From assembly GCF_014596935.1 (NCBI RefSeq), contig NZ_JACVXC010000003.1, positions 248,001 through 312,000 of the forward strand: a DNA stretch of 64,000 nucleotides. Direction: 5' to 3'. The notes below the pieces were generated by a model, which was not told where the DNA came from, did not search any database, and was given only the letters and a program-made list of their open reading frames with translations. Below are positions 1-9,477 of the stretch, piece after piece (the stretch's first letter is position 1; every line of letters starts with the position of its first letter). Position numbers and translations under genes: made by a program. The DNA is from Aestuariibaculum suncheonense. GTDB taxonomy: Bacteria; Bacteroidota; Bacteroidia; Flavobacteriales; Flavobacteriaceae.

Positions 1-1016
1 GTGGATTAGGATCTCGTTTTTACCCTTTCAATACCCAAAAAAATGGCAAGCCCGCAAAAGAACCTGTTGAAGACCTCGAAGAAGATGGTAAACCTGGTGA
101 CTATGCTTCAGATTTAATGACAGATAAAGTAATTAAACTTATCGAGAATACTCCAAAAGGAGAACCCTTCATGGGGGTTTTGGCTTACTATGCTGTACAC
201 ACGCCTTTAGAAGCAAAACAGCAAGACATTGATCGCAATAAAAACCAGTTAAAATCTATAGATTTTGGTAATACTCCTGAATATATAAAAGAAGGTGCCG
301 GACGTAGAAAAATGCGTCAGGATAACCCAGTATATGCTGCAATGGTTGAAAATATAGACGAAAATTTAGGTAGAATAATTGAAATGCTTAAAAACAAAAA
401 TCTATTGGATAATACCATTATCGTATTAACCTCAGATCATGGCGGACTTTCTAATGACGGTTTTAAAGGCGAGCGCGAATTAGCCACTACAAATAATCCA
501 TTAAGAGCCGGTAAAGGTTGGTTATATGAAGGAGGTATTAGAGTGCCTTTAATCTGGCATTATGGAAAAAATTTCAAGCCGCATAGAGAAGAAAACTCAA
601 TCGTTATGGGAATGGATATATTTCCAACGCTACTAGATTTAGCCATTAACAAACAAGTTAAAGAAATCGATGGAAAAAGCTACAAAAGTATTCTTCTAGG
701 TAAAGATTCCTGGGAAAACAGGTCGGTGTTTTGGAATTCTAACAAAGCACGTCCGCATAGTACCGGAGACCCCAAAGAAACCGCTGTGAGATCAGGAGAT
801 TATAAGCTGTTATATTTTAAAGACACCAATACCTATGAATTGTATAACTTAAAGCAAGATGTTAGTGAATCTCATAATATTTCTTCTGAAAATCCATCCA
901 AACTAGATGAAATGAAATCCCTTTTAAAAGCCTGGAAAAAAGAATATTTAGTCCCTTCCAGAATGGATATCGGCAAAAACAAAGGCAAAGAAAAGTCTGA
1001 TAAACAAAAAAAATAA
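1..1016 (+). CDS. Type I sulfatase, C-terminal part (cut by window edge)
   Basis: The reading frame is open from base 3 to the stop at 1016, so this is the 3' part of a gene that begins before the window. It aligns closely with the sulfatase at 2089-3513: both share a TSDHGG or SSDHGG motif, an NPLRAGKGWLYEGG-like stretch, and the late DIFPTL motif. The catalytic Cys region (CxPxR) and the N-terminal metal-binding Asp pair lie outside the window, so activity cannot be confirmed here. The C-terminus ends in a lysine-rich tail. Only 5 bases separate it from the GH10 gene, so they are probably co-transcribed. It would remove sulfate esters from a polysaccharide or oligosaccharide, probably in the periplasm. 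Internal ATG codons such as 117 are not starts, since homologous sequence continues upstream of them. Confidence 0.93.
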   Translation, partial: GLGSRFYPFNTQKNGKPAKEPVEDLEEDGKPGDYASDLMTDKVIKLIENTPKGEPFMGVLAYYAVHTPLEAKQQDIDRNKNQLKSIDFGNTPEYIKEGAGRRKMRQDNPVYAAMVENIDENLGRIIEMLKNKNLLDNTIIVLTSDHGGLSNDGFKGERELATTNNPLRAGKGWLYEGGIRVPLIWHYGKNFKPHREENSIVMGMDIFPTLLDLAINKQVKEIDGKSYKSILLGKDSWENRSVFWNSNKARPHSTGDPKETAVRSGDYKLLYFKDTNTYELYNLKQDVSESHNISSENPSKLDEMKSLLKAWKKEYLVPSRMDIGKNKGKEKSDKQKK

Positions 1017-1021
1017 AGCAT

Positions 1022-2092
1022 ATGAAGTTATCATTTATATATCCACTTTTCTTTCTATTCTGCACTTTTGCTATTGCACAGGATGGAAATACGCCAAAAC
1101 TATTGGTTGGTGCGACCTTGAATTATGAAGAGTTAAATACCATAAAGGAAAAACTGTTCCTTAAGGATTTCAAATATCTTACGCCTGCCAATGCTGCCAA
1201 ACAAAGTGCTATTCACCCTGAACCCGGCAAATGGAATTGGAAAAAAATAAACGATTTTATCGATTTTGCCAATAAAAACAACATCATCGTTCGTATGCAT
1301 TCTCCGGTAAGTCCACAAGCTTCAAAATGGGCTAAAAATGATAATAGAACTGCTGAAGAATTAACCAAAAATATGGAAGAATACATGTTGGCTGTTTCTA
1401 AAAGGTTTAATACTGAAAAATGTATTAAATACATGGACGTAGTTAATGAAACCATTTTAGCTAACGGCAATTGGTTTGGTCCAAAAAAAGGTGTAGACCA
1501 ATGGGAAAACCCTTGGGTAAAAATGGGATTTGATGAAAATGGCTATCCGCTTTATATTCTAAAAGCCTTTGCCTTAGCGACCACATATGCTCCAAATGTA
1601 AAATTGGTTTATAATCAAAATGCAGGAATGGAAGACATACTATGGGATAAAGTAAAAGAAACCATTTTATATGTGCGTTCTAAAGGCTATCGTGTAGATG
1701 GTATAGGTTGGCAAGGTCATATACAGTTGGGAGCTAAAAGGCAGGACTTTATTGATAATATGGATGTAACCATTCAAAAAATGTCCGATTTGATTGACTG
1801 GGCACATGCGCACGATTTGGCTTTTCATGTTACAGAATTAGACTATTTAATTAAAGATGAATACAAAAATGAATTAAAAACCGAACGAGAACATCAAAAG
1901 AAATTATATGATAAAATAGTTGATTTACTTATTGAAAAAAGCAAGCAGGGTGAAGTTACACTTAACCTTTGGGATTTAGGAGTAAGACATAAAAAGGACT
2001 CAGGGAATTTTCAGTCTATTTACAATAAAAAGTTTAAACCTACACCGGCCTATTTTAGTATTCAAAAGGCCTTAAAAGCCAGCAATCCATGA
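1022..2092 (+). CDS. GH10 family glycoside hydrolase (endo-xylanase-like)
   Basis: A 356-residue protein with a signal peptide ending near AIAQ (residue 20) and one GH10 barrel. The GH10 landmarks are visible: TPANAAK at about 54-60 followed by PEPGKWNW (where xylanases have TPENEMKW and EPxxGxF), an RMHSPVSPQ stretch where xylanases have the conserved WH, the acid/base Glu143 in DVVNE, and the nucleophile Glu272 in HVTELD. The family typically cuts beta-1,4 (some beta-1,3/1,4) xylan with retention. The position between two sulfatases suggests a sulfated or branched xylose-containing polymer rather than plain plant xylan; this is inference. Its TGA overlaps the ATG of the next sulfatase by four bases, indicating translational coupling. 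There is no carbohydrate-binding module or T9SS tail, so it is probably periplasmic. Confidence 0.9.
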   Translation: MKLSFIYPLFFLFCTFAIAQDGNTPKLLVGATLNYEELNTIKEKLFLKDFKYLTPANAAKQSAIHPEPGKWNWKKINDFIDFANKNNIIVRMHSPVSPQASKWAKNDNRTAEELTKNMEEYMLAVSKRFNTEKCIKYMDVVNETILANGNWFGPKKGVDQWENPWVKMGFDENGYPLYILKAFALATTYAPNVKLVYNQNAGMEDILWDKVKETILYVRSKGYRVDGIGWQGHIQLGAKRQDFIDNMDVTIQKMSDLIDWAHAHDLAFHVTELDYLIKDEYKNELKTEREHQKKLYDKIVDLLIEKSKQGEVTLNLWDLGVRHKKDSGNFQSIYNKKFKPTPAYFSIQKALKASNP

Positions 2093-3513
2093 TATTTTCA
2101 AAACAAATAAAACCGTTTTGGCATCTTATTCTTTTAGGCACTGTTTTATTTATTTCCTGTAAAACAAATAAAACTAACAAACACCAAACTAATATAACGA
2201 AACCGAATATTTTAATTATTCATATCGATGATTTAGGGTATCATGATTTAAGTTTTACAGGCTCCAAAATTTACCAAACCCCAAATGTCGATCGATTGGC
2301 AATGGAATCTGTTAGATTTACAAATGCCTATGCCAATTATCCACGTTGTGTTCCTTCCCGATTTGCAATGTTAACCGCTGGTTATCCCATTAAAGATGGA
2401 GATGTTCCCGATGATGGTTTTGAAATGACAGAAATCCCGGATTCTCAAAACTATGTCAAACAAATTCATAATACAGGTTATCAGACAGCCTATTTTGGAA
2501 AGTGGCATTTAGGTAACGATCCTAGAGATTTTGGATTTGATTTTAGCATGGCAGCAGGTCATGCGGGATCTCCTATTAGCTATATCTATCCATTTAACAC
2601 CCCAAAACATAAAGGCATTAACAAAAAAGCTCCTATTAAAGATTTGGATACTATTGGTAAAAAAGGTGACTACCTTACTGATGTATTAACCAATCAAGTC
2701 ATCAAATACATTAAAAACAGAGATCAGAAAAAGCCCTTTATGACCATGTTAGCCTTCTATGCTGTGCACCAACCTTTGGAAGCAAAAGGGGAAGATATAA
2801 TTCCTAATGAAAATGAAATCAAAGCTTTTAATTTTGGTAATCAACCTGAATACATACTTGAAGGTACAGGACGAACCAAAATGCGTCAGGATAATGCCAC
2901 GTATGCTGCAATGGTTGAAAACATGGATGAAAATGTTGGCAAATTACTTCAAACATTGAAAGACGAAGGTATTGCAGACAATACAATAATTATATTTTCA
3001 TCAGACCATGGAGGATTATCTAATGACGGCACTAAACAGCGTGAATTAGCCACCAGTAATCATCCATTACGAGCGGGAAAAGGATGGTTATATGAAGGAG
3101 GTGTTAAAGTACCACTATTAGTAAAGTGGAAGAACCATTTTCAACCCCGAGAAGAAAATCAATCTATAGTGATGTTAATGGATATATTCCCTACCCTTTC
3201 AGATATAATTTCAGGAAAAAAACTTACTACCGATGGACAAAGTTTCTTCTCTATTTTAAAAAATCAAGATCATTGGGCTGATAGAACAGTCTTTTGGCAC
3301 TCTTCAAAAGCACGTCCTGTTAATACAGGAGACACTAAATCATCTGCCATTAGACACGGAAACTACAAATTAATTAATTGGTATGAAGAAGGTAGAACGG
3401 AGTTGTATAATATAGCTAACGATCCTTCAGAAACCCATAATTTAATTAATGAGAGCCCAAAATTGACAAACGATTTATTAACTAAGTTAAATAATTGGAA
3501 AGCCAAGTTTTAA
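2089..3513 (+). CDS. Type I sulfatase, lipoprotein
   Basis: A 474-residue sulfatase with a lipobox (FIS-Cys24), so probably anchored to a membrane. The formylglycine signature is CVPSR with Cys87 as the residue to be modified and Arg91 beside it. Metal ligands Asp47-Asp48 sit in HIDDLG, and SSDHGG supplies further metal ligands. It hydrolyses sulfate esters from carbohydrates; regiospecificity cannot be read from sequence. It closely resembles the truncated sulfatase at the window start, so the two look like paralogues flanking the GH10 gene. The Cys-type site needs a formylglycine-generating enzyme, which is not encoded in this window. The start overlaps the GH10 stop (ATGA), which supports the chosen ATG. 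Confidence 0.95.
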   Translation: MIFSKQIKPFWHLILLGTVLFISCKTNKTNKHQTNITKPNILIIHIDDLGYHDLSFTGSKIYQTPNVDRLAMESVRFTNAYANYPRCVPSRFAMLTAGYPIKDGDVPDDGFEMTEIPDSQNYVKQIHNTGYQTAYFGKWHLGNDPRDFGFDFSMAAGHAGSPISYIYPFNTPKHKGINKKAPIKDLDTIGKKGDYLTDVLTNQVIKYIKNRDQKKPFMTMLAFYAVHQPLEAKGEDIIPNENEIKAFNFGNQPEYILEGTGRTKMRQDNATYAAMVENMDENVGKLLQTLKDEGIADNTIIIFSSDHGGLSNDGTKQRELATSNHPLRAGKGWLYEGGVKVPLLVKWKNHFQPREENQSIVMLMDIFPTLSDIISGKKLTTDGQSFFSILKNQDHWADRTVFWHSSKARPVNTGDTKSSAIRHGNYKLINWYEEGRTELYNIANDPSETHNLINESPKLTNDLLTKLNNWKAKF

Positions 3514-3525
3514 TAACCATATGTT

Positions 3526-4368
3526 ATGAGAGCATTTTTACTAATTTGGCTAAATATTTTGGGTTACACCATTCAGGGGCAGTCCTCTGTCCCTGAAATA
3601 CAACCCGAAACCATGCAATACAAATTGGTAGATACAGTTAAACTCTATTTACATATTTATAAACCTCAAAATTTCAATAAAAGTAAAACATACAACTGCA
3701 TGGTGTTTTTTCATGGGGGAGGTTGGAATACAGGTAACTATAAAGCCTTCAAAAGACAATCTCGTTATTTGGCATCAAGAGGAATGATTGCCATTTCAGC
3801 AGATTATAGAATTAAAACAGTACATGGTACAACACCATTTGATGCTGTTGAAGACGCCAAATCTGCCATTAGATATATTAGAAAACATGCCAAAGAGTTA
3901 TGTATAAACCCTAATAAGATTGCCGCTGGTGGTGGATCGGCAGGCGGTCATTTGGCAGCAGTATGCGGAAATATAGAAGGCTTGGAAGGGCCTAAAGAAG
4001 ATTTAAGCATTAGTTCAAAACCCAATGCTTTAGTCCTGTTTAATCCTGTATACGATAACAGTAAAAATGGCTTTGGGTATAACAGAATGAATGGCAGGTA
4101 TTTAGAAATATCTCCCTTGCACAATATTACCAAAGGAGCACCGCCAACTATAGTCTTTTTTGGAATTGAAGATAAAACCACACCTGTAGAATCATCCAAA
4201 ACCTATGAAAGAAATATGAAAGCCATCGGTAGTAGGTGTGATTTGTTTTTATACGAAGGTGCAACGCATTCATTCTTCAACAAAGGAAATTATTTTATAG
4301 ATACCTTAAGGAAAACAGATCTTTTTTTAAAATCGTTGGGATATCTTGATGGAGAGCCAACCATTTAA
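3526..4368 (+). CDS. Secreted alpha/beta hydrolase, carbohydrate-esterase-like
   Basis: A 280-residue alpha/beta hydrolase with a signal peptide (about residues 1-18). The HGGGW oxyanion motif is at 63-67, the nucleophile elbow GGSAGGH has Ser138, the acid is probably Asp216 and the base His248 in ATHSF. This layout is typical of the BD-FAE / acetyl-xylan-esterase-like group that removes acyl groups from polysaccharides, though peptidase-like or lipase-like relatives exist. Its place between a sulfatase and a fucosidase in a tight operon (12-base gap before it) favours deacylation of the same glycan. The ATG at 3521 leads to an immediate stop, so 3526 is the usable start. Confidence 0.85.
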   Translation: MRAFLLIWLNILGYTIQGQSSVPEIQPETMQYKLVDTVKLYLHIYKPQNFNKSKTYNCMVFFHGGGWNTGNYKAFKRQSRYLASRGMIAISADYRIKTVHGTTPFDAVEDAKSAIRYIRKHAKELCINPNKIAAGGGSAGGHLAAVCGNIEGLEGPKEDLSISSKPNALVLFNPVYDNSKNGFGYNRMNGRYLEISPLHNITKGAPPTIVFFGIEDKTTPVESSKTYERNMKAIGSRCDLFLYEGATHSFFNKGNYFIDTLRKTDLFLKSLGYLDGEPTI

Positions 4369-4410
4369 TTGGATTTAAAGCACTCAAAAAACATAAAACC
4401 TAACAAATTT

Positions 4411-6207
4411 ATGATTGAAAGGATAACACTGATATTAATGATGCTTTTTGTATGGTTTTCAATTGCCCAAAAGAAAACACCCTATAAAGCCCAATGGCAA
4501 TTTCCTGCTAAGGATACATCTATGAAAGTGACTCTTAACCAACAAAAAGAGTTGCTCGCCTCTGAAGAAGATATGACATGGTTCAAAGATGCTAAATTAG
4601 GAATCTTTGTGCATTGGGGGCCTGCCCTGCTTGAAACAGATGTATTAAGTTGGGGACGATTTGGCGATCGCCCTGGAGCTGGAAAAGCAGCAACAGATGG
4701 TGTAGATCCTGAAGTATATGATAATTTATACAAACTGTTCAATCCGGTAAATTTCGATGCCGATAAATGGATGCAGCACGTAAAGGATTTTGGTGCCAGC
4801 TATTTGGTGTTTACAGCCAAGCATCATGATGGGTTCTGTTTTTTTGATGCTAAGAATACCGATTTCGATATTATGAATACACCATATGGTAAGGATATCT
4901 GTAAACAATTAGCTAATGCAGCTCATAAAGCTGGGATTAAGATATTTTGGTACTACTCTCAACCAGACTGGCATCACCCTGATTGTTTAAGAGAGAATCA
5001 CTATGAAAATTACCTACCTTACATGAAAGAGCACGTCAATCAATTATTTACTGATTATGGTCGAATTGATGGTGTGTTTTGGGATCATCTGGCTACAAAA
5101 TATTGGCAATGGGATTCGTATCATGTACTAAAACAATTGAAAATAGAACAACCAGGATTATTGTCTAATTCTCGTGTTGGTTTTGGATGGCCTGACGATA
5201 GTTTAAGAGGGGATTACGAGAATCCGGAACAAAGCTTAGGGCCTATTAATCATCCTAGATATTGGGAAGCTTGTTTAACGATGACAGACAAATGGTTATA
5301 TCATAAAAATGGTCCTATAAAACCCTCTGAAACCATTTTAGGCATGCTCATTCAAGTAATAGGTAACGGTGGTAATCTTCTATTAAATTTTGGCCCTAAC
5401 GGAGAAGGTGAGTTTGTAAAAGAAGAAGCTGAACAAGGCTATAAAGTGGGAGCCTTTTTAAAACAATACGGTCATACCCTTTACAACACGCGTAAAGGAC
5501 TTTTAATGGGAGGCGACTGGGGAGCTTCGACACAAAAAGGTAATATACTATATCTTCATTTTATTGAAAAAGTATCAGATAACAGTCAAGCTATTTTTGA
5601 GTTACCTGAACTACCTACTGAAATAATAACGGTTACTGGAATCACCGATGGCTTTATAGGCTATGAAATTAACAACAATAAGCTTATTATTAAATTTGAT
5701 AAAAACAAGTATAACAATCATCTAGATAATATTGTAGCGCTTGAGTTAAAAGAAAATCCTAAAAACTATGATAGAATTGAAACCTGGGAAGCAAAACCAG
5801 TTAGTAGTTTGGAGTTTAATGCATCTTCATCGTCCTTTTCCAAAGAAAAAAATAATCCTGATATTATTTATGGTAATAAAGGCAACGTATTTAGTGAAGG
5901 AATTCACCTAAAATCATGGTGGGAACCTGAAAAAAATGATCAAGCGCCTTGGTTACAACTGGATTTTAAAACCCCTAAAAATTTAAAGACCATATTATTA
6001 AGTGAAAATATGCGTTCGCACTCACTTCGAAAATTCAGCATTGAGACAAAAGACATCAATGGTAATTGGAAAAAAGTATATACAGGGCAAACTATTGGAG
6101 AAGGTTTACGAATAAAACTGAATGGAAATTCTATAAGAGCTATTCGATTTAACGTGTTAGAAAGTATTTATACGACTCAAATAACAGCATTCAATGTTTA
6201 TGAATAA
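4411..6207 (+). CDS. GH29 alpha-L-fucosidase with C-terminal discoidin-like domain
   Basis: The preferred start is the ATG at 4411, which begins directly with a signal peptide ending near SIAQ. The frame is open back to a TTG at 4369, but that adds a charged leader before the signal. The 598-residue protein has GH29 hallmarks: FVHWGP, FTAKHHDGF, and IDGVFWD carrying the probable nucleophile Asp225 (counted from the 4411 start). The catalytic barrel is followed by a beta-sandwich, then, over roughly the last 130 residues, an F5/8 type C (CBM32-like) fold with WLQLDF and a late ITAFNVYE. It would release alpha-L-fucose from oligosaccharides. The genes around it suggest sulfated fucose-containing material. 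It overlaps the next sulfatase start by 14 bases. Confidence 0.92.
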   Translation: MIERITLILMMLFVWFSIAQKKTPYKAQWQFPAKDTSMKVTLNQQKELLASEEDMTWFKDAKLGIFVHWGPALLETDVLSWGRFGDRPGAGKAATDGVDPEVYDNLYKLFNPVNFDADKWMQHVKDFGASYLVFTAKHHDGFCFFDAKNTDFDIMNTPYGKDICKQLANAAHKAGIKIFWYYSQPDWHHPDCLRENHYENYLPYMKEHVNQLFTDYGRIDGVFWDHLATKYWQWDSYHVLKQLKIEQPGLLSNSRVGFGWPDDSLRGDYENPEQSLGPINHPRYWEACLTMTDKWLYHKNGPIKPSETILGMLIQVIGNGGNLLLNFGPNGEGEFVKEEAEQGYKVGAFLKQYGHTLYNTRKGLLMGGDWGASTQKGNILYLHFIEKVSDNSQAIFELPELPTEIITVTGITDGFIGYEINNNKLIIKFDKNKYNNHLDNIVALELKENPKNYDRIETWEAKPVSSLEFNASSSSFSKEKNNPDIIYGNKGNVFSEGIHLKSWWEPEKNDQAPWLQLDFKTPKNLKTILLSENMRSHSLRKFSIETKDINGNWKKVYTGQTIGEGLRIKLNGNSIRAIRFNVLESIYTTQITAFNVYE

Positions 6208-7621
6208 ATTTTTAATCATCACCTTTTGCCTAACACTTCACTTAGGCCAAGCTCAGAGAGAAACTATGAATAAGCCAAACATCTTGTTTATTTTAGCAGA
6301 TGATTTAGGTATTAACGCATTAAACTGTTATGGTAACCCTCTTGTGGAATCTCCAAATATCGATAAGTTATTTTCTGAAGGCATGCACTTTACGAATGGG
6401 TATTCTAACGATCCAACTTGCGCCCCCTCTAGAGCTTCTATTCTTTCCGGACAGTATGTTCCAAGGCATCAGGTGTATAGAGTTGCCGATCGCTTTAAAA
6501 ATGATACAAAAACACTTTATGGGATGCAGTACTTACCACCCGATAATTATACATTAAAAGGTTCAGGAGTTGGTTTACCATTAGATAAAATCACCATAGC
6601 AGAAGCGTTAAAAAATAATGGCTACATGACAGCTGCTTATGGTAAATGGCATTTGGGGCATAACGAGCTTCAAATTCAAAATCAAGGATTTGACGAAGGT
6701 TTTGAGATTAAAGGACATTATAATTTTAAAACCTATCCTAAACAAAAGAATGTTGATACTTCATTATATTCAGCCGATTATATAACTGAAAAAACTATTG
6801 ATTTTATAAAAAAAGCAAAAGCTTCCAAAAAACCTTTCTTTGCTTACGCCCCTTACTACTTAGTTCACAAGCCTTTAGAGCCTAACAAAGAATATCTTGA
6901 GTATTTTAAACATAAACTCCAAGGAAATAAATCGGTTGGACCTGACGAAATTAAGGTTTTGGCTATGATAAAAAGTTTAGATGAAAGCGTCGGTAAATTA
7001 CTAGATAACCTTAAAAAACTTGGACTTGAAAATGAAACAATTATCGTCTTTACCAGTGATAATGGGCATTACAAAACAGAAAGCAATATTTTTAGTCAGC
7101 CCTACAGAGGAGTAAAAGGTGAAACGTTTGAAGGCGGTATTCGTGTGCCTTATATTTTTAAATGGTCAAATCATATAGCTCCTAATTCAATAAGTAAAGA
7201 ACCTATAATTCATATAGATTTGTTTCCTACTTTATTAGGATTAACACGCACCAATCCCCCTAAAAATTATACTCTAGATGGCGAAGACCTATCCCCTATT
7301 TTATTGGGAAAAAGTAATCATACATTACGAGACGCTCTTATTTGGGAGTATACCAATTATGCTGGATATAACCCAAAAAACAAAACCTTTAAAAGTCAAT
7401 GGGTAAATGTTATTCAAATGGATGGGTTTAAACTGACTGAAGTTATTGAAAATCATTCATATTTTATGTATAATTTAAAAAATGACCCATATGAAACCAA
7501 GGATATTTATCAAGATTACCCATTCGAAGCCAACAAACTGAAACAACGATTGGAAGAATGGAAAAATAGTACCAAATATGTGGGTCCTGTAAAAAATCCG
7601 AATTTCACCAGAAGTAATTAA
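6194..7621 (+). CDS. Type I sulfatase, secreted
   Basis: A 475-residue sulfatase with an ordinary signal peptide (cut near GQAQ). The signature CAPSR runs from Cys76 to Arg80, Asp residues lie in LADDLG (about 35-36), and FTSDNGH supplies the C-terminal metal ligands. Two ATGs are possible, at 6194 and 6200; the second starts MNKF, a more usual signal peptide, and both overlap the end of the GH29 gene, so translation is coupled. The sequence differs clearly from the two sulfatases at the start of the operon, implying another linkage or position of sulfate. A conserved Lys/Trp-rich C-terminal region closes the fold normally, so it looks intact. Confidence 0.94.
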   Translation: MFMNKFLIITFCLTLHLGQAQRETMNKPNILFILADDLGINALNCYGNPLVESPNIDKLFSEGMHFTNGYSNDPTCAPSRASILSGQYVPRHQVYRVADRFKNDTKTLYGMQYLPPDNYTLKGSGVGLPLDKITIAEALKNNGYMTAAYGKWHLGHNELQIQNQGFDEGFEIKGHYNFKTYPKQKNVDTSLYSADYITEKTIDFIKKAKASKKPFFAYAPYYLVHKPLEPNKEYLEYFKHKLQGNKSVGPDEIKVLAMIKSLDESVGKLLDNLKKLGLENETIIVFTSDNGHYKTESNIFSQPYRGVKGETFEGGIRVPYIFKWSNHIAPNSISKEPIIHIDLFPTLLGLTRTNPPKNYTLDGEDLSPILLGKSNHTLRDALIWEYTNYAGYNPKNKTFKSQWVNVIQMDGFKLTEVIENHSYFMYNLKNDPYETKDIYQDYPFEANKLKQRLEEWKNSTKYVGPVKNPNFTRSN

Positions 7622-7641
7622 CAACTAAATAATGATATAAC

Positions 7642-9318
7642 ATGAAATTAATCAAACTACATATACTCTTTATTATTATTTGCTTTTCATGTAAAGGAAA
7701 CAAAGAAATTAATACATCTGTTCAAAACCAACCCAACATTCTTTGGATTGTATGTGAAGATATCAGTCCTACCCTATCTTTTTATGGAGATAATACGGCT
7801 AAAACACCCCATTTAGATAAACTTGCCAAAGAATGTCTCATTTACGACAATGCCTTTGCTACGGTTGGTGTTTGTGCCCCTTGTCGTTCTTCGATAATAA
7901 CCAGTATGTACCCTACAACCATTGGCACCATGCACATGCGTACAGGACAAGATATCCAATCCTGGGGCAACAGAGCTTACAAAACTAGTGAAGAACAAGG
8001 TTGGCAGGATATTACCGGAAAACCTATTCGTCAATACTCGGCTGTCATTCCTAAAGAAGTAAAATGTTTTACCGAGTATCTACGCTCAGCTGGTTACTAC
8101 TGCACTAACAACCAAAAAACCGATTATCAGTTCGCTGCACCAGTATCAGCCTGGGATGAAAATAACCCAAAAGCGCATTGGAGAAACAGACCAAACAACA
8201 TGCCATTCTTTGCCGTATTTAATATTGATGATACCCATGAAAGTAAACTATGGAAGCATGAAGATTTACCATTAACCGTTAACCCAGATAGTGTTCCTGT
8301 ACCGCCATATTTTCCAGATAATGAAGCCTCCAGGCATACCATAGCACGGAATTACAGTAATATTGAAATGATGGATGCCAAAGTGGGAAAAATTTTAGCA
8401 CAATTAAAAAAAGACGGATTATATAATAATACTATTGTGTTCTTTTACAGCGACCATGGCGGACCGCTACCGCGCGAAAAACGTGAGATTTACGATGCTG
8501 GTTTAAAAACACCTTTTATAATAAAAGACATCGATAGCAAAACAAAAGGTAGAACCGACAGGTTGATTTCTTATGTCGATTTAGGTGCTACCTTATTAAG
8601 TTTGGCTGGCATAAAACCACCTAAATATATGGAAGGCAAACCATTTTTAGGAGCGTATGATACAGAAAAACGAAACTATGTATTTGGCAGTTCAGATCGG
8701 TTTGATGAACATTCAGATAGAATTCGTTCGGTTAGAAATAAACAATTTTTATATCTACGTAATTTCTTTCCGGAATTACCCAAGTACAAAGATGTGAGCT
8801 ACAGAAAACAGGTTCCTATGATGAATAACTTCTTAGCATTAAAAAAAGAAGGGAAACTAAATAAAGTGCAATACAGTTGGTTTGAAACTAAAACCAAGGA
8901 AGAACTTTACGACTGTATAACCGATCCTTTCAATTTGAATAATTTAGCTGATGATCCAAAGTATGCCGATGTATTAAGTAATATGCAAACTGCTTTTACA
9001 ACGCATTATGAAGGTAGAGCCGATATGGGACAAATTCCTGAAAGCCAGCTTATCGATATCATGTGGCCAAATTTTATACAACCTACTACCGCTCCTGTAG
9101 ATATTAATTATAGTAATGGAAATGTCTCGCTGTCATCAAAAACAGAAGGCGCTTCTATTGCCTACTATATTTCTGATAAAGATGATGAAAAATTAGACTT
9201 TAACAGTCGGTGGAATTTATACACCAAGCCCTTTTCCCTTGAGAAAGGAAAAATTCTGTACACCATCGCAGAACGTATTGGTTACAAGGAAAGTGCAATA
9301 CACTCACAAAAACTCTAA
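7642..9318 (+). CDS. Type I sulfatase, lipoprotein, with C-terminal beta-sandwich
   Basis: A 558-residue lipoprotein (lipobox CFS-Cys17). The signature is CAPCR (Cys78 to Arg82), an uncommon form in which the third residue after the modified Cys is also Cys. The N-terminal metal motif is VCED rather than ADD, as in relatives of heparan N-sulfatase. FFYSDHGGPLPREK follows near residue 275. After the sulfatase fold, about residues 480-558 resemble a chitobiase/Fn3-associated small beta-sandwich (PVDINYSNGNVSLSS, then a YYISDK stretch), probably for binding or stability. It lies 20 bases after the previous sulfatase and is the last gene of the first tight operon. The sulfated substrate is not known. 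Confidence 0.92.
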   Translation: MKLIKLHILFIIICFSCKGNKEINTSVQNQPNILWIVCEDISPTLSFYGDNTAKTPHLDKLAKECLIYDNAFATVGVCAPCRSSIITSMYPTTIGTMHMRTGQDIQSWGNRAYKTSEEQGWQDITGKPIRQYSAVIPKEVKCFTEYLRSAGYYCTNNQKTDYQFAAPVSAWDENNPKAHWRNRPNNMPFFAVFNIDDTHESKLWKHEDLPLTVNPDSVPVPPYFPDNEASRHTIARNYSNIEMMDAKVGKILAQLKKDGLYNNTIVFFYSDHGGPLPREKREIYDAGLKTPFIIKDIDSKTKGRTDRLISYVDLGATLLSLAGIKPPKYMEGKPFLGAYDTEKRNYVFGSSDRFDEHSDRIRSVRNKQFLYLRNFFPELPKYKDVSYRKQVPMMNNFLALKKEGKLNKVQYSWFETKTKEELYDCITDPFNLNNLADDPKYADVLSNMQTAFTTHYEGRADMGQIPESQLIDIMWPNFIQPTTAPVDINYSNGNVSLSSKTEGASIAYYISDKDDEKLDFNSRWNLYTKPFSLEKGKILYTIAERIGYKESAIHSQKL

Positions 9319-9431
9319 TTGAATCAAAATATTTCCCTCGAAAATGTAGAGATATCTCTGGGTTCACAATTATCAAACCATATCCGACAATTATTAAACC
9401 TGTTAATGGATTTAAAATAAGAATTTTATCC

Positions 9432-9448
9432 TTGTGAAAATTTCACAA
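9432..9448. promoter_or_regulatory. Perfect 17-bp palindrome, candidate operator
   Basis: TTGTGAAAATTTCACAA is a perfect palindrome around a central A. It lies 29 bases before the ATG of the small secreted protein, inside the 159-base gap that separates the first operon from the GH5 block. The position fits an operator controlling the downstream genes. The half-sites resemble those of CRP/FNR-type or LacI-type regulators, but the spacing (TGTGA, five bases, TCACA) is one base shorter than the classic CRP site, so no regulator is named. Confidence 0.4.
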
Positions 9449-9477
9449 TTACTAAACTATTTAAACCATTAATCATT

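Noticed and set aside
4369-4410. TTG start of the GH29 gene
   Set aside because: It adds a charged leader in front of a normal signal peptide that starts at the ATG 4411.
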